Assembly (NCBI GenBank): GCA_020029475.1
Contig: JAIBJG010000006.1
Location: 1 to 39,653 of the forward strand
DNA from: Methanobacteriota archaeon
GTDB lineage: Archaea > Thermoplasmatota > Thermoplasmata > RBG-16-68-12
DNA: 39,653 nucleotides
Direction: 5' to 3'
Position 1 is the first letter of the stretch; every line of letters begins with the position of its first letter. The notes beneath the pieces were generated by a model. That model ran no database searches. It saw only the letters and a program-made list of their open reading frames with translations, and was not told where the DNA came from. Of this stretch, positions 7,895 to 16,457 are shown piece after piece. The position numbers and the translations under genes are program-made.

Positions 7895-9043
7895 TCAGGG
7901 GGCGCGGGTCCGTTTCTTCGCGGGTCGCGAGGTCGCGCGCTTCTTAGCAGGGGATCGGGACTTGCGCGCCGAGGGACTTCGGGCCTTGGCGGGCGTCTTC
8001 GCGGGCTTCTGCTTCGGAGCCTTGGCGGGGGCCGCCGAAGGCATCCTCGGAGCGGCCCGTCCCGGGGCGAGCCGGTCCCACGCCTTCACCGCCTCCGGGT
8101 GCTCGGGGACGATGTGGACGACTCGGGAGATCGTCGCCCGGGCCTCCGGGAGCGCGCCCTCCCGCTCGAAGAGGGCGGCCTCGTTCAGCATGATCCTCGG
8201 GTCCTCGGCGATCCGGCGTGCGGCCGCGAGTTTCTTCATCGCCTCTCCGAGGCGATCGGCGGAGGCGAGCGCGACCGCGAGGTTGTTCAGGACCCCCGCA
8301 TCACGGGGTCGGAGGGCCGCGGCCTTCTTCAGCGCCTCCACGGCCTCCCGCCACTGCCCCCGCTTCATGAGACAGACGCCGCGCTGGTTCCACGCGACCG
8401 CGTCGTCGGGGTGATCCGCGAGGTGCTCCTCGAGCGCCGTCCCCGCCTCGTCAAAGCGGCCCGCCCGCATCAGGATTTTCGCGAGCCCGAGGCGCGACCG
8501 CCCGAGGTCCGCGATCTTCGCGTGGGACTCGTGGACCCGCTCCGGATCCCCGTCCGCCTCCGCGATCACGGCCCGCATCGCCCACGCCCGCACGTTCGCC
8601 GGGTTCCCGACGAGGGCGGCGTCGACCTCCGAGGCCGCGGCGTCGCTCCGCCCCGCCTGCATCAGGGCGTTCGCCTTGTGGAGCCGCGCCCCCGCGTCCC
8701 CCATCCCGATCGCGCGGTCGTAGCACTTCACGGCCTCCTCGATTCGGCCCGCCTTCGCGTACGCGGTCCCGAGGCCGACCCACGGTGCGGGGGCGTCGAG
8801 GGTGATCGTGGATTCCCAGAGGGACGCCGCGGCGGCCGCGGCCCCGATCCGGGTGAGGAGGGCGGCCTGCTCCGCCTTCCCCGCCCGCCACTCCGGTCCC
8901 CGGGGCTGCGTCCGGAGGTGGTCGAGGACCCGCTGCCGCACGAGGCCGCTCCGGCCCTTCGGGTTCAGCCCGAGCCCCGTCGCGAACGTCTTCAGGGCGG
9001 GCCAGTCCGCGTGCTCGACCTCCGCGGCGCTCGGCAGGGTCAC
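7895..9043 (-). CDS. TPR protein with SAP-like N-terminus and basic C-terminal tail
   Basis: A 382-residue protein, third in a chain of three TPR genes. Residues about 10-45 (DWPALKTFATGLGLNPKGRSGLVRQRVLDHL) resemble a SAP/HeH helix-extension-helix. Residues about 80-300 hold TPR-type helical pairs (AWVGLGTAYAKAGRIEEAVKCYDRAI type; AWNQRGVCLMKRGQWREAVEALKKA). The last 50 residues are a Lys/Arg/Ala/Pro/Ser tail like histone H1 tails, which could bind DNA or RNA. The GTG at 9043 overlaps the stop of the preceding gene by four bases. The function is unknown; a scaffold acting at nucleic acid is a reasonable guess from the tail and SAP-like region. Confidence 0.72.
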   Translation of the reverse strand: MTLPSAAEVEHADWPALKTFATGLGLNPKGRSGLVRQRVLDHLRTQPRGPEWRAGKAEQAALLTRIGAAAAAASLWESTITLDAPAPWVGLGTAYAKAGRIEEAVKCYDRAIGMGDAGARLHKANALMQAGRSDAAASEVDAALVGNPANVRAWAMRAVIAEADGDPERVHESHAKIADLGRSRLGLAKILMRAGRFDEAGTALEEHLADHPDDAVAWNQRGVCLMKRGQWREAVEALKKAAALRPRDAGVLNNLAVALASADRLGEAMKKLAAARRIAEDPRIMLNEAALFEREGALPEARATISRVVHIVPEHPEAVKAWDRLAPGRAAPRMPSAAPAKAPKQKPAKTPAKARSPSARKSRSPAKKRATSRPAKKRTRAP

Positions 9044-9957
9044 CTCGTCACCTCCACGCACCGGGCCTGGATCTCGCACTCCGCGCACCCGGGATCGCCC
9101 GCCTCGAACGTGCCGAAGCACTCGTACGCGCCCCGGTACAGGTCCACCCGCTTCCGGAGTTCCTTCGCCCTCCGCAATCCCTCGTGGGCCTGCTTCTGCT
9201 TCGGCTCGAGCTCGAGGGCCCGCTCGAAGGACCGCGCGGCGAGGGAGGACTCGAGGAGGGCGAGGTGGCTGAGCCCCTTCAGGGTCCAGAGCCACGGAGG
9301 CTGCCGCAGGGCGAGGGCGCGATCCGCGGCGATCACGGCATGGCCGTGCTTCCCCCGCCGCTGCCACGCGAACACGCGGTTCACGTGCGCGTCGAAGAGG
9401 TCCGGGTCGAGGCGGGTCGCCCGCTCGAACGAGGCGAGGGCGTCCTCGACCTTCCCGCGACGGAGGAGAGCGGCCCCCCGGTTGTTCCACGCGGGCGCGT
9501 ACTCCGGCCGCGCGGCGAGGACGGTGTCGTAGCACCGCTCCGCGTCGTCGTACTTCCGGAGGGCGTGGAGGGCGGCGCCCTTGTTGATCAGCGCCTCCAC
9601 GTTCCTCGAGTTCAATCGGAGGACCTGGTCGTACGCCTCGACCTCCTCCCGGTACCGCTTCATCCGGTGGAGGACGCCGGCGAGGGCGATCCACGCCTCC
9701 TCGTTCTCCGGCTTCAGGACGAGGGCCTCCGCGAAGGAGCCGAGGGCCTCCTTGAACTCCCCCTGGAGCTTGAGGACCTGGCCGCGGGCGATCCACGCGA
9801 CGTCGTACCGCGGCTTCAGCTTCAGGGCCGCGTTGAAGTGGCCGAGGGCCTCCCCGAGGCGCCCGTCCGCGAGGCTCTGCTTCCCCGCCCGCATCGTCGC
9901 CTCCAGGGTGACGACGCTCGGGAGGAACCGGTCCCCCTCCGGGGCGGGGCCGCTCAC
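9040..9957 (-). CDS. TPR repeat protein (middle gene of three) with C-terminal Cys cluster
   Basis: A 305-residue protein made of about seven TPR units (for example ALGHFNAALKLKPRYDVAWI, AEALVLKPENEEAWIALAGV, YDDAERCYDTVLAARPEYAP, DALASFERATRLDPDLFDAH). The C-terminus has a Cys cluster, YECFGTFEAGDPGCAECEIQARC, with four Cys spaced as in a metal or Fe-S site. The GTG start at 9957 overlaps the stop of the upstream gene by four bases, and its own stop overlaps the next start in the same way. The ORF track places it at the end of a 1102-residue shadow frame. No enzymatic domain is visible. Confidence 0.75.
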   Translation of the reverse strand: MSGPAPEGDRFLPSVVTLEATMRAGKQSLADGRLGEALGHFNAALKLKPRYDVAWIARGQVLKLQGEFKEALGSFAEALVLKPENEEAWIALAGVLHRMKRYREEVEAYDQVLRLNSRNVEALINKGAALHALRKYDDAERCYDTVLAARPEYAPAWNNRGAALLRRGKVEDALASFERATRLDPDLFDAHVNRVFAWQRRGKHGHAVIAADRALALRQPPWLWTLKGLSHLALLESSLAARSFERALELEPKQKQAHEGLRRAKELRKRVDLYRGAYECFGTFEAGDPGCAECEIQARCVEVTR

Positions 9958-12362
9958 CCGCCCGCCTCCAGCCGCTTCCGGACCGTCTCCCGCCACTTCG
10001 TCGCGAGGTCGTGGCCGGGCCTCAGCGCGAGCGCGGTCTCGTACGCGGCGAGGGCCTCCGGGTACTTCTCCTGGTACTGGAGGGCGACCCCCTTCCCCGC
10101 CCACGCGTCCGCGGACCTCGGGTCCTTCTGCAGGGCCTGGTCGTACCGCACGATCGCCATGTCCGCGTCCCCGCCCTCGAGGGCCATCTCCGCGAGCTGG
10201 AGGAGGGTCTCCGTCTCCTCCTTCTCCGGCTCCACGGCCTCGATGAACGCCTTGAAGTCCGCGGGGAGCTCCTCGGGCTCCGTGCGGACGGCCTCCTCGA
10301 CGCTCTCGAAGAGGTCCGCGATCCCCTTCACCGCGGGGGACTCCGGCGCGAGCTGGAGCGCGCGGTTCAGGCACGCCTGCGCGGTGTCCTTCTCCTCGAG
10401 GGCCCAGTGCGCCTGCGCCTTCCCGAGCCACGCGTCCACGGACTCCGCGTGGAAGGAGAGGGCCTTGTCGAAGCACTCGAGGGCCTCCTTCGGCTTCTCC
10501 TGCTTCAGATGGATCTCCCCCTTCCCGACCCAGGGCTCCGGGTAGTCCCACTTCAGGGCGATCGCGCGGTTGTACAGCTGGAGGGCGGCGCCCCACCGGC
10601 CCTTCCGGTTCAAAAGCGCGCCCTTCCGGAACAGCGCGCCGGGGTTCGCGGGATCCCGACCGAGGGCGCGGGTGACGAGGGCCTCCGCGGCGTCCACGTC
10701 CCCGAGGGCCATCAGGGTGTCCCCGAGGCCGAGGACGGCCCGCTGGTTCTCCGGGTCCCCCTCGAGGACGGTCTGGAACAGGAGGGCCGCGTCGTTCCCC
10801 TTCCCGTCGATCCGGAGCTGCTCCGCCTTCAGGAGGATGTCCGCGGCCTTCGACGGGTCCAGGCGGAGGACCTCCTTCAGGCAGTCGATCGCGTCCGCGA
10901 GCCGGCCCGCCCCGAAGAGGAGGTTCGCCTTCTCGTACCACGCCTGGCGGTTCGACCGGTTCAGGTCCAGGACCCGGTTGTAGCAGTGGAGGGCCTCCGA
11001 GGGCCGCTCCAGCATCACCATCAGCTCCGCCTTGTCGAACCACGCGGTCTCGTCGTCCGGCCGCTCCCGCAGGTGCTGCTCGATCACCCGGAGGGCGCCC
11101 TCGTTGTCCCCCTCCTCGAGGAGGGCCTGCGCCTGCTCCCGCAGGTCCATCGGCGCCTCCAGGGCCTCCGGGGCGGTGAGGGCGCGGATCTCCTTCGCGA
11201 GGGCCTCCGTGACCCCCTCGCACTGGGTCAGCGCGCGGATCTCCGCGGCCCGCACGGACTCCATGTCCGGGAACGCGTTCGTGATCGCCTTCGCGGTCCG
11301 GATCGTCATCCCGGGGACCGTGTCGAGGAACTCCATCACGGCCCGGCGGCGGTCGTCCTTCTCCGCCCACGCGACCCGCTGGCGGACGTCCCGCTCCTTC
11401 GCTTCGAGCTCGGAGACCTTCGCGACCGCCTCCCGCTCCTTCTCGCGGACCTCCGCCTCCTTCTCCTCGATCGTCCTCGCACGCTCCCGGATCTTCGACT
11501 CCTTCTCGAGGATCTCGGACTCCTTCGCCTCCAGGTCCTTGCTCTGCTTCTGGACCCAGGACGTGATCTGCTCCTTCTCCCGCTCGAGTTCGGACCGCGC
11601 GGCCATCAGGCGGGCCGACTCCTCCGCGGTGCGTCGCTCCCCGTCCGTCGGGCCCCTCGCCTCCGGCTCGGGTTCGACCTCGGGTTCCGGTTCGGGCTCC
11701 GGTTCGGGCTCCGGACCCGGCGCGGGCGGCGGGATCTCTGCGGAGGCGGGTGCGGGGGGCTCCTCGACGGTATCGGGCTCCGGGGGCGTCGCTTCCTTCG
11801 GCCCCGCCAGCCAGTCCATCTCCTCCATGAACGTGGACTCGGCCTTCGCGGGGGCCGGCTCCATCGAAATCGGTTCCGCCTCCGGGACGGCGACGGGCTC
11901 CCGCGGCCTCGACAGGACCCTCGCGCGGGTCGCGTACTCGTCCGCGAGGTGCGGGGGCATCGAGGGGATGCTCGCGATGTGGCGGCACAGCGCCGCGAGG
12001 GCCTCCCGCTCCCTCGGGTCCCGCGGGGGGCGGCCCCGCGCGTGGGCCAGGAACGTGTGGAGGACCTCCGCGTCCCCCTCGCTCAGGAGGGCCTGCCCCT
12101 CCCCAAGGCGGAGGCCGTCGACGATCGCGATCGCGGCGGCGGAATGGGTCCTCGCGTCGGGCGGGTGCCACTCGAGGGGGGCCTCGGGGTCCACGGCGAG
12201 CCACGCCTCGTCCCGCGGGTCCAGGACCTCGAGCAGGGAGGGACCGGGGAGGAGGTCCGGGTCGAGCCACAGCGGGTGGTACTGCGTGAGGTATTCCACG
12301 CACTGCGAGCAGAGCGCATCCCGTGTCGGGGCTCCGCACCTCGGGCACTTCGAGGGGAGCAC
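9954..12362 (-). CDS. Zinc-ribbon / coiled-coil / helix-hairpin-helix / TPR scaffold protein
   Basis: An 802-residue multidomain protein. Order: zinc ribbon (CPRCG...CSQC, residues 6-25); an alpha-helical region; an acidic Pro/Glu-rich linker (PEPEPEPEPEPEVEPEPE); a charged coiled coil (ELEREKEQITSWVQKQ to KERDVRQRVAWAEKDD); a helix-hairpin-helix-like segment (FLDTVPGMTIRTAKAITNAF, then LTQCEGVTEALAKEIRAL); and about ten TPR units to the end (AWYEKANLLFGAGRLADAID type). Helix-hairpin-helix motifs usually bind DNA backbone. The GTG at 12362 opens directly before the zinc ribbon, with CTTATC about 30 bases upstream. It leads a three-gene TPR operon in which every junction overlaps by four bases. 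The role is unknown; the parts suggest a DNA- or RNA-linked assembly platform. Confidence 0.78.
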   Translation of the reverse strand: MLPSKCPRCGAPTRDALCSQCVEYLTQYHPLWLDPDLLPGPSLLEVLDPRDEAWLAVDPEAPLEWHPPDARTHSAAAIAIVDGLRLGEGQALLSEGDAEVLHTFLAHARGRPPRDPREREALAALCRHIASIPSMPPHLADEYATRARVLSRPREPVAVPEAEPISMEPAPAKAESTFMEEMDWLAGPKEATPPEPDTVEEPPAPASAEIPPPAPGPEPEPEPEPEPEVEPEPEARGPTDGERRTAEESARLMAARSELEREKEQITSWVQKQSKDLEAKESEILEKESKIRERARTIEEKEAEVREKEREAVAKVSELEAKERDVRQRVAWAEKDDRRRAVMEFLDTVPGMTIRTAKAITNAFPDMESVRAAEIRALTQCEGVTEALAKEIRALTAPEALEAPMDLREQAQALLEEGDNEGALRVIEQHLRERPDDETAWFDKAELMVMLERPSEALHCYNRVLDLNRSNRQAWYEKANLLFGAGRLADAIDCLKEVLRLDPSKAADILLKAEQLRIDGKGNDAALLFQTVLEGDPENQRAVLGLGDTLMALGDVDAAEALVTRALGRDPANPGALFRKGALLNRKGRWGAALQLYNRAIALKWDYPEPWVGKGEIHLKQEKPKEALECFDKALSFHAESVDAWLGKAQAHWALEEKDTAQACLNRALQLAPESPAVKGIADLFESVEEAVRTEPEELPADFKAFIEAVEPEKEETETLLQLAEMALEGGDADMAIVRYDQALQKDPRSADAWAGKGVALQYQEKYPEALAAYETALALRPGHDLATKWRETVRKRLEAGG

Positions 12363-12548
12363 GGGCGCACTAATCCCCGCACCCGCGATAAGAGGATTGC
12401 GGCCCGATTTCCCGCACCCCTCCGTGATGGCGGGGACGGAGAAACGGTTAAGCCCTGCCACCCCGATGGCGAAGCGTCGGCCCGAGGAATCGGCGGCGCG
12501 CGCGTGCGGACGCCCGCCACCGCGGTGTCGATGACGGGGGGAACGGAG

Positions 12549-13628
12549 ATGGCGGCGCCGGCGGGGGAAGCTGGGGTGCGGACGGCTGCGTCGGACGACT
12601 GGGAGGTCAGCGACGAGGGCGTCCCGCCGATGCGGCTGAACACGGAGCAGGTCCTCGCGCTGATCGCGCAGGGCCGCCTCGGATTCGACTCCCAGGCCCG
12701 TCGCCCGGGGGATGCGAAATGGACGCGGACCGCGAGCCTCGGGGAGTTCGGGTTCGCATTCCCGCACATGAACTTCCTGAACTGGAAGAACAGCGGGAAG
12801 TACAACGAGGCGGACGGGATCGCGGCGATCAACCCGAGCTTCGATCGCGCGACGGACCTTGCGAGGAAGGTCGCGATGGGCGCGTCCTCCCAGGAATATG
12901 CGTTCTGGTTCTCCGCGCACGTGGACTGGATCCCCGCCCCAATCGTCCGGAAGGCGAAGCTGTTCAAGATGTGGGATGGGTTCTGGGTCTCCCCGCTCGT
13001 GGAGTCGAGCACGGTCCGCCCCGGCACGTGGCTGAACGTCTACCTCGTCGCGTTCAACTTCACGAACAAGACCCAGCAGCGGACGATCCGCGCGACGGAC
13101 GCCCCGGTCCCGGAGGAGACGAAGGGGAACCTCACGTTCACGGTGCCGTCGTGGCGGTGGACCGTCCAGCGGATCTCGGTCCCCGCGACGCAATCGCCCG
13201 GGGAGCACAAGGTCGGGTTCACGACGAGGACGGGGGCGGAGCGTGCGGCGACCGCGCTCGCGGTCGGCGTGCTCACCCTCGGGACGGTGATCGCCTCGCC
13301 CGGCGCGTCCGGCTTCACCCTCACGTACCGGATCCTCCCGCCGGCGGTCGCGAAGACGGTGACGGACTGGGAGGCGTGGGCCCTCCAGGCGGCGGAGAAG
13401 CGGTTCGACGCGGCCCGGGCGGTCGCGATCGCGGACGCGGCGGGGCGGGAGATCCCGAGGGAGACGGTCCTCCAGCGGTTCCGGCCGTACCTCACGCCGT
13501 CCCTCGTCCTCGCGGCCCTCGAGGACAAGGAACGCGGGCCCCAGGTCGCGATCACCTCGTACTTCGACGACTTCATCTTCGACGCGTTCGGCGTGGACGG
13601 CGCGGAGAAGGCGTTCGTCGTGAAGTGA
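12549..13628 (+). CDS. Hypothetical protein with GYF_2-like N-terminal domain
   Basis: About 359 residues from the ATG at 12549; an in-frame ATG at 12531 is also possible. Residues about 15-60 (WEVSDEGVPPMRLNTEQVLALIAQGRLG...RRPGDAKWTRTASLGEF) resemble a GYF_2/DUF4339 module, a small domain at the ends of multidomain or membrane-linked proteins. The middle (AFPHMNFLNWKNSGKYNEADGI, EYAFWFSAHVDWIPAP, TWLNVYLVAFNFTNKTQQRTI) looks beta-rich and has no family I recognise. The C-terminal 100 residues are helical (VTDWEAWALQAAEKRFDAARA). There is no signal peptide. It is divergently transcribed from the TPR operon, and a TTAAGCC box near 12447 may serve it. Confidence 0.65.
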   Translation: MAAPAGEAGVRTAASDDWEVSDEGVPPMRLNTEQVLALIAQGRLGFDSQARRPGDAKWTRTASLGEFGFAFPHMNFLNWKNSGKYNEADGIAAINPSFDRATDLARKVAMGASSQEYAFWFSAHVDWIPAPIVRKAKLFKMWDGFWVSPLVESSTVRPGTWLNVYLVAFNFTNKTQQRTIRATDAPVPEETKGNLTFTVPSWRWTVQRISVPATQSPGEHKVGFTTRTGAERAATALAVGVLTLGTVIASPGASGFTLTYRILPPAVAKTVTDWEAWALQAAEKRFDAARAVAIADAAGREIPRETVLQRFRPYLTPSLVLAALEDKERGPQVAITSYFDDFIFDAFGVDGAEKAFVVK

Positions 13629-13653
13629 GTCCGGCGACCCGCCGCGAAGCCTT

Positions 13654-14445
13654 TTGCCGGGGCCCCCGATTCCTCCCGTCACGAAGCCGATCCGCGTGGA
13701 CGACCCCGAGGCCGTGAGGGGATTCCTCGAATCCGATCCGGTGGGGAACGCGTTCGTCGTGAACTGGGCGCTCCACCAGACCGCCCGCGATCTGTACGTG
13801 GACCGCGTCCCGCCGCGCGCGGTGTTCACGTCGAGCCACGGGACCCCGCCGATGACGTTCCGCTTCTGCGGACTGTCTGCGATGGATGCGCAGGCCGCCG
13901 ATGTCGTGCTCGAGAGTGCCGCCCCCGGCGAGGCGTTCCTCTTCCTCCCCGATCTCGGACTGCTCGATGCGGTGCGCCGCCACGCGAACGTCGTCCACGT
14001 CCGGCCCGCCTGGCTGTACCGCCTCGACCCGGAGTCCTTCGTGGACGTCCAAGAGCACGGGGTCCGTCCCGTGCCACCGTCGAATGCGGCGATGATCGCG
14101 AAGCTCTGGGAGCCCGAGTGGGACGCGACGCCGTACATCCGGAGCCGGCTCGAGTCCGGGCCTTCCGTCGGCATCTTCGATGGTGCACGCCTCGTCGCGT
14201 GGTACGGGACCCACATCGTCACGGACCGGGTCGCCGTGATGGGCTTCCTTCATGTCCTCGACGAGTACCGCCACCGCGGGTATGCGAGGTCCCTCTCGTG
14301 CGCACTCTCGGAAGAAATCTTCCGTGGCGGGAGGATCCCCGCGTGCCACGTGTACCAGGACAACGAGCCCTCTCTGCACCTCATGGATTCCCTCGGGCTC
14401 CGACGCGTGAAGCAGCAGGCGTTCGTGGAGGTCGAGTTCCGATGA
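13654..14445 (+). CDS. GNAT-family N-acetyltransferase (FR47-like)
   Basis: A GNAT acetyltransferase of up to 263 residues. The C-terminal acetyl-CoA fold is clear: VAVMGFLHVLDEYRHRGYARSLSCALSEEI, with the pyrophosphate-binding RHRGYA, then ACHVYQDNEPSLHLMDSLGLRRVKQQAFVEVEF. The N-terminal half is a second, divergent domain as in FR47-like two-domain GNATs. The start is uncertain. The ORF track uses TTG at 13654. The next in-frame conventional start is GTG at 13696. Relatives begin at about PIRVDDPEAVRGFL, which would fit an in-frame ACG at 13681, 28 bases after the CTTTTG box. The substrate is unknown. Confidence 0.8.
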   Translation: MPGPPIPPVTKPIRVDDPEAVRGFLESDPVGNAFVVNWALHQTARDLYVDRVPPRAVFTSSHGTPPMTFRFCGLSAMDAQAADVVLESAAPGEAFLFLPDLGLLDAVRRHANVVHVRPAWLYRLDPESFVDVQEHGVRPVPPSNAAMIAKLWEPEWDATPYIRSRLESGPSVGIFDGARLVAWYGTHIVTDRVAVMGFLHVLDEYRHRGYARSLSCALSEEIFRGGRIPACHVYQDNEPSLHLMDSLGLRRVKQQAFVEVEFR

Positions 14446-14461
14446 GTGGCGGGTCGGCGGG

Positions 14462-14731
14462 GAATCCTTTCCGGAGACGACGCCGGTAATTCTTGAGTGC
14501 AACCGTCGCCACCTCGAATGCTGACGGGATGTACTGCTTGTACACAATATGCTCAGCGCTCAATCGAGCATACGCTGCACGGGTGAGACCGTAGCGACTT
14601 CGCACGTCCTCTGCAAGAGCAATTCGAATGGACTTGTTCACAATCAGGCGAAACTCCGCCATCAGCCATCGGAGACTTGATGGCAGCTGAACGCCCCGAA
14701 AAACGAGACTACGGATCACCCGCGATGTCAC
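14462..14731 (-). pseudogene. TnpB/OrfB (IS200/IS605-type) N-terminal remnant
   Basis: The minus-strand frame reads like the N-terminal helical part of archaeal IS605 OrfB/TnpB proteins: LMAEFRLIVNKSIRIALAED, then YGLTRAAYARLSAEHIVYKQ, then SAFEVATVALKNYRRRLRKG. After RRRLRKG the frame runs into the end of the GNAT gene region and stops, so the RuvC-like catalytic domain and zinc finger are absent. There is no intact start. The stretch is visibly less GC-rich than its surroundings, as expected for an insertion scar. The fragment fills most of the 385-base gap between the GNAT and UPF0282 genes. Confidence 0.7.
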
Positions 14732-14769
14732 GAGTTCGAGACGTACGTCGGGACGATGATGATGTTTCA

Positions 14770-14789
14770 GGGGGGGTCGGTGAAAGTGC
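14770..14789 (-). promoter_or_regulatory. Inverted copy of the ACTTTC/C-tract element (site E)
   Basis: On the minus strand this reads GCACTTTCACCGACCCCCCC and matches the repeated element upstream of the RadA-like and polB genes at about 17 of 20 positions. It points away from the UPF0282 gene, whose TATA-like CCTAAAGCC begins about 8 bases away. In its own reading direction it faces the TnpB remnant, where no TATA box follows at the 25-29-base spacing seen at the other sites. Confidence 0.4.
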
Positions 14790-14830
14790 AAAAGCGCCTA
14801 AAGCCACTACCCCTTGAGGCCCTCAAAGCC

Positions 14831-15739
14831 ATGAAAATCCTCCCCGTTGCAGCGGACTCGATGGGCGCTCGAAGCATGTGCACGTTTGTTGAGACAAAGG
14901 ACTGCGCAATTCTCATCGACCCGGGGGTTCGGCTGGCACCTTGGAGGTATGATCTTCAGCCCCACCTGGAGGAGGATGAGCGCCGCAGCCGGATGTGGCA
15001 TTCAGTTCGAAACGCAGCGGCGACCGCCGATATCCTCACTGTTTCCCATTACCACTTCGATCATCATGAGCCAGACGCCCCATCGATCTACAAGGGGAAG
15101 CAGGCGTTCCTGAAAGACGGGAAGTTCCACATCAACCGCAGCCAGCGGGAGCGCGCGACCGCGTTCGTGAAGGCCCTGAAGAAGTACCCGAAGGAAATCC
15201 AGGTCTCGGACGGGAACGCGCTCGATGTCGGCGGCACGGAGATCGTGTTCAGCCCCGCGGTCCCTCACGGGTACAGCGACGAGCTCGGGTACGTCGTGAT
15301 GGTCCGGGTCGCGCAGGGTGGGGAGACGTTCGTCCACACCTCGGACGTCCAGGGGCCGCCCCTGAAGGAGCAGCTCTCGTTCATCCTCGATTCCGACCCG
15401 ACGGTCCTGTACGTGGACGGCCCGATGACCCACATGCCGGACCACTATCCGGAGGAGATGACGAATCGGTCGATCGCGAACCTCACGCGGATCCTGCGGA
15501 CCACGAGCGTCCGCACGCTGATCCTGGACCACCACCCGCTCCGGGACCGCGAGTGGCGGGCGCGGATGGCCCTCGTCCTCGCGGCGGGGGAGGACCACGA
15601 CGTGCGGGTCGTCACCGCCGCGGAGTTCCTGGGGAAGGCGGTGGACCAGCTCGAGGCGAACCGGGACCGGCTCTACGGGTTCGAGCCGAAGAAGGAGGAG
15701 CGCGACGCGTCGGAGAGGGTCCGGAGCCCGTTCCCTTGA
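14831..15739 (+). CDS. UPF0282 family metallo-beta-lactamase-fold hydrolase
   Basis: A 302-residue metallo-beta-lactamase-fold protein of the archaeal UPF0282 family. It starts with KILPVAADSMGARSMCTFVE, followed by ILIDPGVRLAPWRYDLQPHL. The metal-binding motif is SHYHFDHHEP (HxHxDH); further ligands probably lie in HTSDVQGP and LDHHPLRD. The specific substrate is unknown. The ORF track starts 25 codons earlier at an ATG run, but family homology begins at the ATG at 14831, about 30 bases after a CCTAAAGCC box. The first 250 bases are noticeably less GC-rich than the rest, next to the transposon scar. Confidence 0.87.
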   Translation: MKILPVAADSMGARSMCTFVETKDCAILIDPGVRLAPWRYDLQPHLEEDERRSRMWHSVRNAAATADILTVSHYHFDHHEPDAPSIYKGKQAFLKDGKFHINRSQRERATAFVKALKKYPKEIQVSDGNALDVGGTEIVFSPAVPHGYSDELGYVVMVRVAQGGETFVHTSDVQGPPLKEQLSFILDSDPTVLYVDGPMTHMPDHYPEEMTNRSIANLTRILRTTSVRTLILDHHPLRDREWRARMALVLAAGEDHDVRVVTAAEFLGKAVDQLEANRDRLYGFEPKKEERDASERVRSPFP

Positions 15740-15785
15740 TCGGTGGGGTCGAAAACGTCTTTGAGCGCGGCCCGCTTCGCCCGCC

Positions 15786-16313
15786 GTGGACGCAGGGTCG
15801 AAGCATCTCGTCGAGCTGAAGGCCCGCTACGAGGACCTCGGGAAGGCGCGCGCCCTCTTGGCGGGGTCCGAGACCGTCGGCACGTTCCGCCAGGTGGACA
15901 CGTACTTCTCCCTCGGGGAGCGGCGGCTCAAGGTCCGGTCCGTGGAAGGGCAGCGGGAAGGGCAGCTCGTGTACTACGAGCGCCCGGACGACGGCGGGGT
16001 GAAGGAGAGCCACGTGCTCCTCGCGCCGCTCCCGGAGGTCGCGACCGTGTTGGAGATCCTGCGGCGGGTCTTCCCCGTCCAGGCGGAGGTCCGGAAGACC
16101 CGCGAGGTCCACCGGTATCGCGGCGTCCAGGTCCACCTCGACACCGTGAAGGGGCTGGGGAAGTTCATCGAGTTCGAGAAGGTCCTCCGGGATGAATCGG
16201 AACGGGAGGCGGGGCGGCGGGAGCTCGAGACCCTCCGGCGGTACTTCCAGATCCCGGACGAGGACGTGATGGCGTCCTCATACTCCGATCTCGTGGAGCC
16301 GGGCGGGACCTGA
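15786..16313 (+). CDS. CYTH-domain protein (CyaB / class IV adenylate cyclase-like)
   Basis: A 175-residue CYTH-fold protein. CYTH enzymes form a beta-tunnel that binds triphosphate with pairs of basic and acidic residues. Visible blocks are ELKARYEDLGKAR at the start (the ExExK-type opening strand is modified to VELKAR), QVDTYFSLGERRLKVRS, QLVYYERPDDGG, VRKTREVHRYRGVQVHLD and GLGKFIEFEKVL. This layout matches archaeal CyaB homologues, often called class IV adenylate cyclases but perhaps triphosphatases. The GTG at 15786 is leaderless-like, with CTTTGA about 27 bases upstream. Confidence 0.85.
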   Translation: MDAGSKHLVELKARYEDLGKARALLAGSETVGTFRQVDTYFSLGERRLKVRSVEGQREGQLVYYERPDDGGVKESHVLLAPLPEVATVLEILRRVFPVQAEVRKTREVHRYRGVQVHLDTVKGLGKFIEFEKVLRDESEREAGRRELETLRRYFQIPDEDVMASSYSDLVEPGGT

Positions 16314-16362
16314 TTCACCGACGCCATGGCGGGTCGGAAGCCCTCGGTCCGCAGTTGGCCTT

Positions 16363-16370
16363 ACTTAAGG
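16363..16370 (+). promoter_or_regulatory. TATA-like box upstream of the first ankyrin gene
   Basis: ACTTAAGG stands out in a GC-rich intergenic stretch, 95 bases before the ATG at 16458. A second weaker box, GGCTAAAGG, lies nearer at about 16410. Either could drive a short-leader message. Confidence 0.4.
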
Positions 16371-16457
16371 GTAACTCGCCGACGGGCCGCCGCGTGCGCC
16401 GCATGGGGAAGGCTAAAGGCCCCCGTCGCGTTCCCGTGCCGCTCCCGAGGGTCCACG

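Noticed and set aside
11650-11720. Short tandem repeat in DNA
   Set aside because: It encodes the Pro-Glu linker of the large TPR protein and needs no separate explanation.
12466-12534. 22-codon ORF before the GYF_2-like gene
   Set aside because: Its stop overlaps the ATG at 12531, but it has an Arg/Ala/Pro-rich shadow-like composition, so I did not call it a gene.
10011-12548. Long plus-strand frame before the GYF_2-like gene
   Set aside because: Leu/Arg-rich shadow of the TPR operon caused by high GC at third codon positions.
9954-14222. 1422-residue minus-strand ORF
   Set aside because: Only the part from 12362 down to 9954 is a gene; the rest is antisense to the GYF_2-like and GNAT genes.
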